Of a DNA stretch of 64,000 nucleotides, positions 1 to 10,126 are shown one piece after another. This DNA is from Craspedostauros australis (Eukaryota; Bacillariophyta; Bacillariophyceae; Mastogloiales; Achnanthaceae), in NCBI GenBank assembly GCA_026770025.1, contig JAMXDE010000021.1, forward strand, positions 806,001 through 870,000. The letters are read 5' to 3'. Position 1 is the stretch's first letter. Every line of letters starts with the position of its first letter. The notes below the pieces were generated by a model, which worked only from the letters and a program-made list of their open reading frames with translations, was not told the origin of the DNA and did no database searches. Both the position numbers and the translations under genes were made by a program.

Positions 1-254
1 ACCTCGATCCCATTCGTGGAGAACTCCACTGTGAGGAAGCCAAGAGAACAAAACGCGACAGAGAGGCCAAAAGCAGAATCTGATCGCAGAGCAAATCTGT
101 GTGCCTTGTTGGAGGCAAAAGTGGAGGCACAGTAGTATTGAATCCTGTTTGACATTTTCAGTCGCGCATCGGCTTCCTGGAAGGAGGTCAGACGTTCGCA
201 TGCACATAGAGTTGATAGTCTCGCACGGACGATAGTGGGACTCCCTAATGAATT
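1..254 (-). CDS. Partial unknown protein running off the left edge
   Basis: On the minus strand a reading frame is open from position 254 to the window edge. It gives about 84 residues with natural-looking composition, including an amphipathic stretch followed by FALRSDSAFGLSV and a hydrophobic run. The segment looks like an internal exon rather than a first exon, because a stop lies directly upstream at 255-257 and the first Met is well inside. There is a faint resemblance to the transmembrane region of ABC transporters, too weak to name it. It was found by direct translation and has no in-frame start, so it could still be a chance open frame. Confidence 0.35.
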
Positions 255-333
255 TCATCAAAAGGGTCCAATTTGTCACTGCTGATACCCTCTGTGCAGT
301 TTCTTGTTTTGCATGGGCGAAAACTGACCATCG

Positions 334-735
334 TCAACACAATTCTGTTAGCGTGGGAATCGAATCAAGACTACCCATCATGATCGCCAACTGCAGGAAG
401 GCCAAGATGCACTTTTTGGATATACAGCATGCTCTTGTCAAGCCATAATAACTGATGTATGTCACAGGACTCAAGCATCTGCCTGTGTCAATGTTGTATT
501 CCTCATCCAAGACCAATTGTATGTCTGCAATGTCAAACAGAGATCTTCCAAGACCCCTGGTCTTGGCATGAGTGGACAGGTGTGGAAAAGCGCATGTGTG
601 GGTGATGTAATGCATGAACCAACGTGTCAAAACAGGCACAATCGACCATCTGAACATCTCAAAGTTATGTGGGTTTGCACGGGGAGAAACTCGTACAAAA
701 TCGCCATTCACACTGCTCATCCTGCTCCCATTCAC
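334..735 (-). CDS. Hypothetical 133-residue ORF
   Basis: An uninterrupted minus-strand frame with several candidate start Mets. The composition is mixed, with aromatic-rich segments such as FEMFRWSIVPVLTRWFMHY. No family is recognised. It lies directly upstream, on the same strand, of the partial frame at 1-254, so the two could be exons of one gene or remnants of one mobile element. No convincing splice pair joining them was seen. Confidence 0.25.
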   Translation of the reverse strand: MNGSRMSSVNGDFVRVSPRANPHNFEMFRWSIVPVLTRWFMHYITHTCAFPHLSTHAKTRGLGRSLFDIADIQLVLDEEYNIDTGRCLSPVTYISYYGLTRACCISKKCILAFLQLAIMMGSLDSIPTLTELC

Positions 736-1231
736 TCAGATGGTCCATCAGTAATCATAAATTCACAAAACTTTCACATTACAACCAAATACTTTCACAA
801 AACAAACAAATCTCCTTTCAGCCTATGTTCCCTTTTGTACGCCCCGACGTCACACGACTTTGTTCAAGTCGGTCCGGGTTGCAACTTTGATTCCTTGCAC
901 AAGACAAGAAGAAAACAATATCACAACGACTCCCTTTGACCACACTCAATCAAGAACAACTTCGCTCCCTTTTCTTTCAATCGCCTAAATCAACGGGGAC
1001 ACCCGGCAAGTCCATTGAAACGTGCGTTTTTTTGACTCATTTGACCAGAGAGATGAATCGAGACTGTTTAATCGAATTAGTCTTGCCTACACAATCTGTG
1101 TCGTTGCATTCGCTGAAAATGACCAGTACATGTCGTGTCGTTAAGTATCATATTTAACGAGATCGTCTATTAGTGTCCAATGACCGCCGTTGTGACTGTA
1201 GTTGTTTAAGTCACGAATCAATCTGATGCAC
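736..1231. other. No gene seen
   Basis: Only short overlapping ORFs without recognisable content. Position 996-1011 is one half of a 16-bp inverted match whose partner is at 3612-3627. Confidence 0.5.
996..1011. repeat. Left half of a 16-bp inverted match
   Basis: GGGACACCCGGCAAGT here is the exact reverse complement of 3612-3627. The two sites lie almost equally far (about 220-240 bp) outside the two palindromic arrays at 1232-1393 and 3233-3389. This could be the terminal inverted repeat of a roughly 2.6-kb element. No flanking target duplication is evident. Confidence 0.4.
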
Positions 1232-1393
1232 AACTGAAAGTGCATTTAATGCACTCCAAATGCATTTAATGCACTTCAATTGCATTTAATGCACTTCAAA
1301 TGCATTTAATGCACTTCAACTGCATTTTTTGAACTCCAAGTGCATTTAATGCACTTCAAATGCATTTTTTGAACTCCAAGTGCATTTTTTGAT
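1232..1393. repeat. Tandem array of a ~20-bp palindromic unit (copy 1)
   Basis: About eight imperfect copies of a unit built on TGCATTTAATGCACTTCAA. The core TGCATT-T-AATGCA is a palindrome around its central base. Variant copies carry TGCATTTTTTGAACTC instead. The same unit recurs at 3233-3389. Confidence 0.85.
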
Positions 1394-3232
1394 GGAAGCA
1401 CACAGGTCGCGGGACTTGCTTGAGCTGTTTGTGTGTGGGTTGGCGATTGGTGTGCAGGCCCCAAGAACAGGATTTTTTGTGAAAAGATGGTGCGAAGTTC
1501 AAGAGCCGCGCTCGTTGCCGACACGAGCGCTTGAACTGCCGAATCAAGAACCTGAAGACCACGAGCGACACTGTTCGCCATGGCCACCAATGCCATGTGC
1601 AACTATTCGAGGCTCTGTGTGTGATTCTCCAATACCAAATGGACAACAGACTCGAGTTGTTTGCTGTGTGGACCCGGTGTGAGCATAAGACCCATTCAGG
1701 ATACGATTTTAATTTCGTTATTATGCAATGTTTTAGAACTTAATTCATCCTGTTATGATTTATTGAGTGTGCGTGAAGTTATAGACTCCTCAGCCTTATA
1801 GTTACAAAGTTATATTTTTCGCATTAGCCTTTTCCTAGAACCGTCAAGCGTGCGGACGGTAGAGGGCAAATGGGGTTCGGAATCGTCAGTCGTGTTTCGA
1901 CATGCTGTCCAGTCGTGTCTATCATCGACACACTCACATTTCACGTGGGTGAGGCGGTTACTTGTAACGAAATGTTGAGGATTGCGTGGTGGCGGTGGGC
2001 ATGCCGAGGCTGCTGCTTTGTCTGGGCTTTGGATCAATGGAATCCATGTGGAGAAGAATACATATGGTGGTGAGCAGGTTGCAGGCTCCATGCTACCCAA
2101 GGATGGTACACCCCAATTCAACCTTTGCCCTCACCCTTAACTTGACCTGCATCATGCCTTGTTCTTGGTCTGCTGCTGTTCATGGTCCAGGACGTTCAGC
2201 TTTGTCCACATCTCAATCAGCACATGCTGCCTTCCCTCCATATACCTACTCTATAGTACAGCCTTGTCCTTGCTTCAGGTCTATTCCCTGCCTGTGTGTT
2301 TGGACCTCCTCTCTGCTCGTCGTTGCCAATGGCCATCATTGGCTTCGAACCGTTGCTCATCTGCTCTCCCTCTATACTTCTTGTTTCAGTGGTATTGAAT
2401 CCACGAGCACTTGAATCATGATGCAAGAAACAACAAGGATAACAACACTACTTTCACCAGTCTCTTTCTGCACCATGTCAACAGCTCAGCAGATGATCAT
2501 GGCATCCCATGTCCAAGGGGAACAAAGCAGGTTGCACAGGACTTTGTAGAATATTCACAAACTAAGCCAAGTACTATTTAGTATTGTATTTTGTTGTGCA
2601 TAGCAAAGGATAAGTCACTGCCCTCCATTACATTACATAATATTATGTTGTGTAGCATTCACACGTGTGGCTGGTGTGGCCGACATGTAGGGATGACACC
2701 ACCAATGCTTTGCTGCTTGACACAAAACCGGCAGGAGGAAACACCCAAAGGAGCCAAATCACCAACAGCGTGACACCGGACCTGTCACCGGACCTGTCAC
2801 AACATCACCATCCACACCATTGAATACAATTTCGGTCTGTCATCGACCGTCAATGGGGTCATGTTTCTTGTCCGCGTTGAGGACAAGCCAGCCAGTATTG
2901 GTGTCGTAGACATATAGCTAAATATGTCTAACCCTAGTTGACAACACAGTACATCGCCATCTAAGAAAGTAGTGTTGTCCGATTATGCATCTTCAGGAAA
3001 ACATGATGGTACCCAGCATGAGGCTTACAGAAAACACGATGGTACCCAGCATGGGGCTTACAAGAACCGCTGAATTGGCAGCAGAAGAATTGTTCTTCCT
3101 CGCCACGGCCACCTTCCGCTTGTGAAACAGCACGTCTGCCTCATGCAACCACCAGTTTTGCGCCCAGCGGTTGGATGTGGCGAGTTCACGCCAGGAGGAT
3201 CCATTCACGAATTGTTGACAGCAAAACCGATG
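1394..3232. other. No gene seen between the two palindromic arrays
   Basis: Short ORFs on both strands, none recognisable. There are two small direct duplications: the ACCGGACCTGTC repeat near 2776-2800 and an approximately 33-bp duplication containing GATGGTACCCAGCATG at 3004-3061. The interval could be the interior of a non-autonomous element bounded by the arrays. Confidence 0.4.
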
Positions 3233-3389
3233 AAGTGCATTTAATGCACTTCAAATGCATTTTTTGCACTCCAAATGCATTTAATGCACTCCATTTGCAT
3301 TTAATGCACTCCATTTGCATTTAATGCACTTCAAGTGCATTTTTTGAACCCCAAATGCATTAAATGCACTCCAAGTGCATTAAATGCAA
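3233..3389. repeat. Tandem array of a ~20-bp palindromic unit (copy 2)
   Basis: About eight copies of the same TGCATTTAATGCACTC/TTCAA unit as at 1232-1393, with the same TTTTTTG variant. Having the same unit type, variant type and length at a second site 1.85 kb away argues that the two arrays share an origin. Confidence 0.85.
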
Positions 3390-4387
3390 AAGGAAGCAGG
3401 TTCGACGGGACTCGATGACACTTCAACCAAACGGAAGCAATGACTAAATTTGTCCGAGTAACACCGATTGATAAAGTGGTAATATCAATGAATCAAACGA
3501 AGACGTCGCTGCGACATTGCTTTGTCAACATCTCACAAACAACGAAGAAACACAACAAACGACAAAAACCACTTTGGGGTCGTACTAGTCGTAAACTGAA
3601 GTATTTGATGCACTTGCCGGGTGTCCCGGGCACGACCCAGCAGCAAGTCAAGCGGGGCTGCTTCCGACTCAACCAGGACTCTACCACACACGTGGGACTA
3701 CCTAAAATCCAACTCACATTCTTGTTCGCCGAAGGACGGACTGAACAAATGCCAAGTGGTAACGAGAAGGCACGAAACCAGAACCGTTTGTCGGACTAAT
3801 GTTTGTTCGTTAAATATCGAACATGATGGCTCGTTTGTGGTGGAGTGGACCTGTATGTGTTGAAGAAGGACACACTGAACTGATCTTGATCAAACTGAGG
3901 ACCCAAAACAAGGACACACCAAACCGTGGAACGAGAAGCATCTTTCGTTCCTTCGCATCACGATGCAGTCGTTCCGTTCCGCCAAACGACAGCTGTGCAC
4001 AAACAGATGGCGCTGGTGGGTGATGCTTGTTCTGTTGGACGTCACAAAACTGGGACGCTGGAAGAAGAAGAAGGGGATCAGCAGTCGTGGCCGTCGCTTG
4101 CTGTGCTGTGTGTGGCAGATGTGGGACCCCTGCGTTCCCTTCTCATCGGTGTCTCTGCGGGAAGGAGGAGGGCGGTTTATCTGTGGCAGCTCGCATTCAT
4201 CGAGAAGCAAGGACGTACTGACGGCCTCCACGCAATCAAGCATCGGCTAGGCATGTTTCGCGTGATTGCATGTCATTAATCTTGCACAGCAATTCCCAGG
4301 ACAGTCCGCAGAGCAGCTCCGAGACCACTTCGTCAAAGATCCAAGTGTCAGCCTCCAAACACCAAGGCCTCGAGCTTCCAAGGCCCA
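3390..4387. other. No gene seen; right half of inverted match at 3612-3627
   Basis: Several overlapping ORFs of 60-120 codons but no family resemblance. Position 3612-3627 is the inverse of 996-1011. The part nearest 4387 should contain the promoter and 5' leader of the methyltransferase gene. Confidence 0.4.
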
Positions 4388-5317
4388 ATGGTATCCCAAT
4401 CGTTTCCAACACCGGAGTTGCAATCGCAGGCCAGCGCAACAGCTTCGCACAAACGCGGAGCCCGTGGGAAGCCCTCTGGCGCATTCTTGCTCTTAGCGTG
4501 CCTCCTCTCAGCACCGGCGCCGGCTTCGGCCGTCGTGCAACAGATCCAACTGATGCAAGCATGGAGCTGCCACGGACGCAACCAGCGTGAGATGGTGAAC
4601 CGTCTCGTGGAGGCTGCGATCGTCCACACACCTGCCGTGCGGGATGTCATGTACAGCGTGGATCGTGGTGATTACGTGCCCATCAACCCATACATGGACG
4701 CCCCGCAAGGCATTGGTCTGGGTCAGACGATCTCGGCGCCTCACATGCACGCGCATGCCTTGGAGGAGCTGTATCCCTACCTGGCGCGAACGCCCAAGGA
4801 TCACTCGGTCAAGATCCTGGATGTCGGGTGCGGATCGGGCTACCTGACGGCGGCGCTTGGGAGATGGGTCAAGAACAAAACAGTGGACCCGACCAAGTCC
4901 ATCCGGGAGCAACCGACTATCCTTGGACGGTGTGGCAAGGTGTTTGGCATCGATGTGAAACCCAATTTGGTGGCGCTCACGCAGGAGAACATGAAGAAGC
5001 ATGACAGAGACCTGCTGGACACTGGAACCGTCACGGTTCAGCTCGGAGACGGATGGAAGGGGTTGCCGAATGAAGCACCGTTCGACGCCATCCATGTTGG
5101 CGCGGCTGCGGCGAATTTGCCACGCGATCTGGCGCAGCAGCTCAGGGTTGGTGGCGTGCTCATCATTCCCGTTGGTGGACAGCAGGAAGTGCAAAAGCTG
5201 TACAGAGTGGAACGTTTGGATGACACTGGGCCTGGTTTCGTCGAGGATGATTATCGCATCACGTCGTTGCTTGGTGTGAGATACGTTCCTCTCATCAATT
5301 CAAAGGCTTCGCCGTAA
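4388..5317 (+). CDS. PCMT1: Protein-L-isoaspartate O-methyltransferase with N-terminal hydrophobic leader
   Basis: A single-exon 309-residue protein that repairs damaged proteins by methylating isoaspartyl residues with S-adenosylmethionine. The substrate-binding motif GQTISAPHMHAHALE is at about residues 112-126. The SAM motif I ILDVGCGSGYLTAALG is at 143-158, the acidic post-I segment GIDVKPNLVALTQEN at about 187-201, and GDGW...FDAIHVGAA and LRVGGVLIIPVG follow in the usual order. The family core is about 225 residues; here about 55 extra residues precede it. They include a hydrophobic stretch (32-48) ending in APAPASA, which looks like a signal peptide or signal anchor behind a basic N-terminus. 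The enzyme may therefore act in the ER, secretory pathway or plastid rather than the cytosol. The start is the first Met in frame. Confidence 0.93.
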   Translation: MVSQSFPTPELQSQASATASHKRGARGKPSGAFLLLACLLSAPAPASAVVQQIQLMQAWSCHGRNQREMVNRLVEAAIVHTPAVRDVMYSVDRGDYVPINPYMDAPQGIGLGQTISAPHMHAHALEELYPYLARTPKDHSVKILDVGCGSGYLTAALGRWVKNKTVDPTKSIREQPTILGRCGKVFGIDVKPNLVALTQENMKKHDRDLLDTGTVTVQLGDGWKGLPNEAPFDAIHVGAAAANLPRDLAQQLRVGGVLIIPVGGQQEVQKLYRVERLDDTGPGFVEDDYRITSLLGVRYVPLINSKASP

Positions 5318-5763
5318 CGCAATGCTCGGTAGGATGCTGATACGTACATACTGGCGGAGAAGAGGGAACGGAGAAGAGAGGCAGAACTAGTGCATCATCA
5401 TTCTCCGCGAGTGTGTACTAATGCAAAGTCCAACTCTTCTCTCGAGAGCAGATCATACCCGAGAACTACATTATTTCATTGACTGTGGAGAGGGATGGTC
5501 GTCTCAATTTTGAATGGATGTGTTTCGCTTCTGCACACAGAGAGCGATGGAAAGAACTGACATTGTTTCTTCTGCGAAAGGGCGGAGCAAACAAGAGCCC
5601 ATCCATTTCCCATACTAGTACTATACAAGTATAACATGTGCATCATGGACAATGAGTCTGGGCAAGGCTTCTCCAGTATTGTGTCCAGGAGGGAGATGTT
5701 GATGGCACTTCTTCACCCTCTCCACATACTCCCTCGCTCGTTCATTCGCTCATTCGTTGCACT
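5318..5763. other. Intergenic, convergent gene ends
   Basis: The 3' flanks of the methyltransferase (plus) and the DUF1995 gene (minus). No ORF or repeat of note; it must hold both polyadenylation regions. Confidence 0.6.
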
Positions 5764-7353
5764 CTACAACCTCATCATTCCATTGACGAAATCACCGAAC
5801 TGATCCAAAAAGCCTCCGTTCTTGTTCTCGTCACGGAGGCCATTCGCAATGTCGTAGATGTCTTCCACTTCTGGGTTGGATGGCAGCATGTCGAGGTTCT
5901 GAATGAGCTTGTACCCGCCCGGTGCATCGTCGTCCTCCTGCCACACCGAGAATGGCTTGGGCCACTCTCTCGTCAACGCGCCCCACTGCAACGTGCGGAG
6001 ATAGTACGTGTTGACGAGACCATCAATGAGGCGTTCTCGCAACATGCGTCCCGCCATACCGAATCCCGTGACGCCCATATCCACCAGGTTGGGATTGACG
6101 AACACGGCGAGCTTCAAATCATCGGATTCCGTCTCCGTCTTGAGCAGCAGCTGCTCCACGTACTCCGCCTCCGACGCCTTGGGACAGAAGAAGAGGATGA
6201 GCATGTCTTTCTTGATATCGTGCATCTGCACGCCTCCGCACGATGCGAACTGCACGCACGGTGGCAGGGGAGCATCGTCGGGCGAGCCGGTGCTGCCCCA
6301 ATCTCTGCGTGCTAAAGCGGCGCTGCCCTCGTCGGGGAAGTAGACGCGCACGATGGGTCCCTCCCATGCAGGCTTGGATGGATCGCGGCCTCCATTCTCG
6401 AGTATCGACATGAGTTCCTCCTTTCTGGTCTCGTCCACCGCATCACTGCTGTCCGAGTCCGCGTCGGCATCATCATCATCTCCATCCTGGGCCTGCTTGG
6501 CCATGGCACGCAACTCCGCTCTGGCCTCGGCCACCTTGATCATCTCGGCTTGGCGCTGTTCCTGCAAGCCTGGAATGATGGCGTACGACAAGGCGCTGAC
6601 GAACTTCTTCATGAATTCTGTGGACGATTTGAGGAGGGTGTATGTTTCATCGCCGACCGACGTGTCGAAATCCACACGACAACGTCCCAACGATCCGGTG
6701 GCCTCGGCGAACGACGCGCATGCAGCTCCGGCGATCTCCGCGGCGTCGTCGAGCGAGTCTGGAAGTTCTGTGGCCGTATCCGTGCGTCCAGCTAACGTCG
6801 ATGTTGTTGGAGAGAAGTGAATTGAAGTAGCGAGATGAGAAAGGAAGTGTTCGCATATTAGTGTAGCAGCGGATGTGTGAGACGATGGCAATGGCAATGG
6901 GGCGATCTTGAGTAGAGTCGCCCAAAGCGAATCGAGCTGACGCAGACTCGATGGGCGTTGCGTTGGACGCAATTGTCTTGCAGCGTGCAGTGCAATGCAA
7001 CACAACGCAACGCAGTGCGATGTATGGTATCGTGCTTGTTCCCTCTTCCACGGCGTGTGAGTATGCCATCGCACTGGAGTATTCGCCAATGCATGACGTC
7101 ATGACGACTCCGTCGCTTTCCGTGCATCATATGTACGGATAAGTCGACCACAGTGGGAGCTCCAAAGGATACTGATCTCAAGCTGACCTCACGCTGACGC
7201 TCACGTACTCGATGCGACGTTGAGTTGGAAGTTCATGCGGGGCTCAACGGTGGTGACAACCGATTGCTTGATCTGCATCACTCCAACAGGAGCGAACGCA
7301 GCTGCCCAGCATGGCAGCAACGCCAGATGCGCCGCGATGAGATGGCCCCTCAT
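5764..7353 (-). CDS. Plastid-targeted DUF1995 protein, two exons
   Basis: Exon 1 (7353-7209) begins with a short hydrophobic leader ending in [11 protein letters not shown], the ASAFAP-type cleavage site with Phe at +1 used for import into secondary plastids. A minus-strand intron is proposed at 7208-6792 (417 bp, GTACGT donor, TTAG acceptor, phase 1). It leads into exon 2 (6791-5764), for 390 residues in total. Exon 2 carries the DUF1995 fold: an acidic linker, then [51 protein letters not shown], and a C-terminal part ending in [23 protein letters not shown]1995 proteins of plants and algae are mostly plastid proteins, some linked to photosystem assembly; the exact role here is not known. 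The frame also stays open into intron sequence up to 7089, which would give an N-terminus with no targeting signal. The acceptor choice is uncertain by a few codons. Confidence 0.85.
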
Positions 7354-7949
7354 TCTTCGCTGTCTGTTCTTGTTTGGTTGGTTGCTTGATCGTGTGTTTG
7401 TAGGTGTGGGATTGTTGCTGTCCCGATTATAGCTGTCCACGATTGCTGGAGAATTGAAGCCTGCAATGTCTTCCAGCCTCGGGGGGTGACCTGTACTTGA
7501 GACTCGTTTGTGGGAAGACAGGACAGAGGGAGCTACACGCATTCTTCTTGTGCTGCAACCTATCCAACCTTCTGGAATGCCACGATCTATTTTTGGCAAC
7601 AGAGAAAGAGAGATGATGCGGATCTTGTCGCTTGGGCAGAGGAGGAGTTCGCGAAGTGGCAGATGACGTTGAAGTTGCATTCTCCTGATTGTGGGACTTT
7701 GTTAGTGTCATTCTGTCACTCAACACACGAAGCAATCATGTTCTGACGTTGATGTGGATTGCTCCCGCCGCCATCGGCACATCCAACACAACAAAGATCG
7801 CCCAAGAGGACATCAAAGCCACCGAAAGGTCATCCGCACCATCGGCATCACTGGCACCATCAGCAACACGATACGACTCCAGAGCAATCCGCAACAATCC
7901 ACAATAACAACGAAACAGCCACAACTGAAACTCTTCAAGAGAGACAAGG
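7354..7949. promoter_or_regulatory. Shared 596-bp upstream region of two divergent plastid-protein genes
   Basis: The DUF1995 gene (minus) and the MEKHLA-like gene (plus) start 596 bp apart in opposite directions, so this interval must hold both promoters and 5' leaders. No TATA box or defined element can be assigned by eye. Both products carry plastid-import leaders, so joint (for example light-dependent) control is an inference. Confidence 0.5.
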
Positions 7950-9056
7950 ATGAGACTTGATTTGCAATACGTTCAGCTGGTGTTCTTGGTGGCGCACCAA
8001 GCTTCGCAGGTGGCCGGCTTCGCACCACCAGGATTGATCGGATTCCACCAGGCAACACCCAACACCATCACCAACAATGAACAACAGCAGCACCAGAAGC
8101 AACAACAACAGCCACGCTGCGGCTCCACACAGCTATCTGCCAAGAAGAAAGGCAAGAAGAAGGGTGGCAAATCCAAGAACAACAAGAAATCAGGGTTCGA
8201 ATGGGCCGCGTCGTTCACATTGAAACCCTTCGAGGCCACGGCCGTGCGAGAGCTGGCATCGACCGCCTGCGCATCGTTCGAGGGACGCACGGGGCAGCCT
8301 TTATGTGACGAATTGCAGAGCGCGGCCGATGTGCCCAAGGCCTTGTGGAATGCGCCGGTCGCCTGTGTGGTCGTGGATATGTACGCGCCGCAGTCAGCAG
8401 CCGAAAATGATGAAGAGGCAGCAGCTGTAGCAGCAGCAGCGGCAGAAAAAGATGATGGTGAAGAACAAGATGACGAACAAGAGCCACCTGCCACCGGCCA
8501 GTTCGTGGTGAAGTATGCCAACGTGGCAGCGCTGGAGACCTTCGGCATCAAGCCTGACCAATTCGACCAGCTCATTGCCATGCCGGACAAGGAAGGGGCG
8601 TTGCAGATCCCAACCAGCAAGGTCGCCGCGGCCATCAGCCTGCCGGCCGAAATGAAGGGCGACAAGAAGTACGAGAGCGGGTACAAGAAGAAGCTGCTGC
8701 GGGCCTCGGATTTGGACGCCGACGATGACAGCACAAAGGACATTTCCATCACGGACGGAGACAGATGGAGCATCGAGAAGAGCAACTTCGTGGACGGCAA
8801 GTTCATCACGCAGACCATCGGCGTCGCGTACGCGTGGAAGTCGTGGGTGGAGGGCGAGACGACGGTGTGCCGGCCGGGTGGCGTGCGCGAATTCAACGTC
8901 AGCGCCGAAGGTATCGAGGCGCAGATAGCGGCCAAGGCCGCCGAGATCCGCGAGCTCAAGGAAGTGCAAGGGTTCGGCAACAAGGATCCGGAGGTGATGG
9001 ACGCCGTCGACGAATTGCTTGAGCTCAAGGAGATGCTGGCGGAGGTGAAGGAGTGA
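7950..9056 (+). CDS. Plastid-targeted MEKHLA-like protein
   Basis: A single exon of 368 residues. The N-terminus has a hydrophobic leader followed by QVAGFAPPG, a plastid-import site of the ASAFAP type with Phe at +1. A Q-rich and then Lys/Gly-rich transit region follows (about 48-78). The central region contains VACVVVDMY, an acidic Ala/Glu-rich insert (about 150-180), and GQFVVKYANVAALETFGIKPDQF. These match the MEKHLA domain, a PAS-like fold known from plant HD-ZIP III proteins and from cyanobacterial and algal proteins. The last ~60 residues (IEAQIAAKAAEIRELKEVQG...VDELLELKEML) form two helices resembling the WHEP RNA-binding hairpin of tRNA synthetases. It may be a sensor or RNA-associated plastid protein; the function is not established. 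Confidence 0.75.
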   Translation: MRLDLQYVQLVFLVAHQASQVAGFAPPGLIGFHQATPNTITNNEQQQHQKQQQQPRCGSTQLSAKKKGKKKGGKSKNNKKSGFEWAASFTLKPFEATAVRELASTACASFEGRTGQPLCDELQSAADVPKALWNAPVACVVVDMYAPQSAAENDEEAAAVAAAAAEKDDGEEQDDEQEPPATGQFVVKYANVAALETFGIKPDQFDQLIAMPDKEGALQIPTSKVAAAISLPAEMKGDKKYESGYKKKLLRASDLDADDDSTKDISITDGDRWSIEKSNFVDGKFITQTIGVAYAWKSWVEGETTVCRPGGVREFNVSAEGIEAQIAAKAAEIRELKEVQGFGNKDPEVMDAVDELLELKEMLAEVKE

Positions 9057-10126
9057 GGGATCGTTCCGTTTCATGGCATTTGCTACGGAGCACGCTGGTC
9101 CAGCGGCGCTACATGGCAGGAGGACCCAGCACACAACGCAAACAGCTGGCGCAACACCATATCAACAACATGAGAACAAATTCTTTTTGCAAGCTCTTGT
9201 ATTAAGACCTTTGTTGGAACCTGTGTGGGCAGTATCCGCAGCGTTGCAGACATGCAATGTGATCTCCGACGTATTATATTATACTCAATACATGTCTGTC
9301 TACGGTGAAAAAAAAAATAGACGTGTTGCTGTGTTGTTGTTACCATTCATTCACGAATTGGCATGACTGGAGCAATTGGCGGCAAAATATCCGACGATGC
9401 ACAGACTGCGCGCCAGAAATTGAACTCTGTTGGCATGAACAAATGTGGCGACAAGAACGCAAGCGCGTGACGGAGCACACGTTGTTGTGCGACAAGAGCC
9501 AACACGGAGACCAAGAAAGCGATCACAACGCTCCACAGTCTTCGTATCCAAACCAGCCTGTGCCGAAGCTCCGCTGGAAGGTTCCAACACAACAGCGCAT
9601 CAGCCAAGACACAGCAACAAAGAGAGGGAGAGAGAGAGGCACACACAGGAACGACGATACAAGAACGACAACCGCAACATCGCAGCAGAGAGGCAAGCCA
9701 CTGGAAAGAGGATCCAGTACTCACACGAGATCTTGCTTCACGGCTTTCATCCAACTTCGGCACTTCTGTTCTCATCATATTCTGGAGTACAATCTACTGC
9801 CTCCACTGAAGTTCTGGCCTTGGGATCCTGCTGTTACCCAGTGCTGACTCCACATTCGGCCTCTGCATATCTCATCATCTCAATCGCCAAAGGAAAGGCA
9901 AAGCCATACGCAGTGTGCGTGCTGAACAGTGGGAGATAGAGAGACAGAGGGACAGCAAGAAACAGGAGGCTCATTCGTCTGTTGGTGCCTTGAAAGCCAA
10001 CCAAGACAGAATCGCCACACCAAGCAAGAAAGTCGGGCACTCGCATTTGCAAGATCAAGCAGACAGACACAAACACAAAGCAAGTAAGGAGAAGAAGAAG
10101 AAGCGGGAGAAGCAGACGCAACAACC
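9057..10126. other. Intergenic upstream of RAD21
   Basis: About 1.07 kb. There are ORFs up to 180 codons, but they overlap in several frames and are rich in low-complexity Thr/Gln/Arg; none is recognisable. The last part is purine-rich (GAGAAGAAGAAGAAG just before 10127) and probably represents the RAD21 5' leader. Confidence 0.45.

Noticed and set aside
4508-5194. 228-codon minus-strand ORF opposite the methyltransferase
   Set aside because: Antisense shadow of a confidently identified gene.
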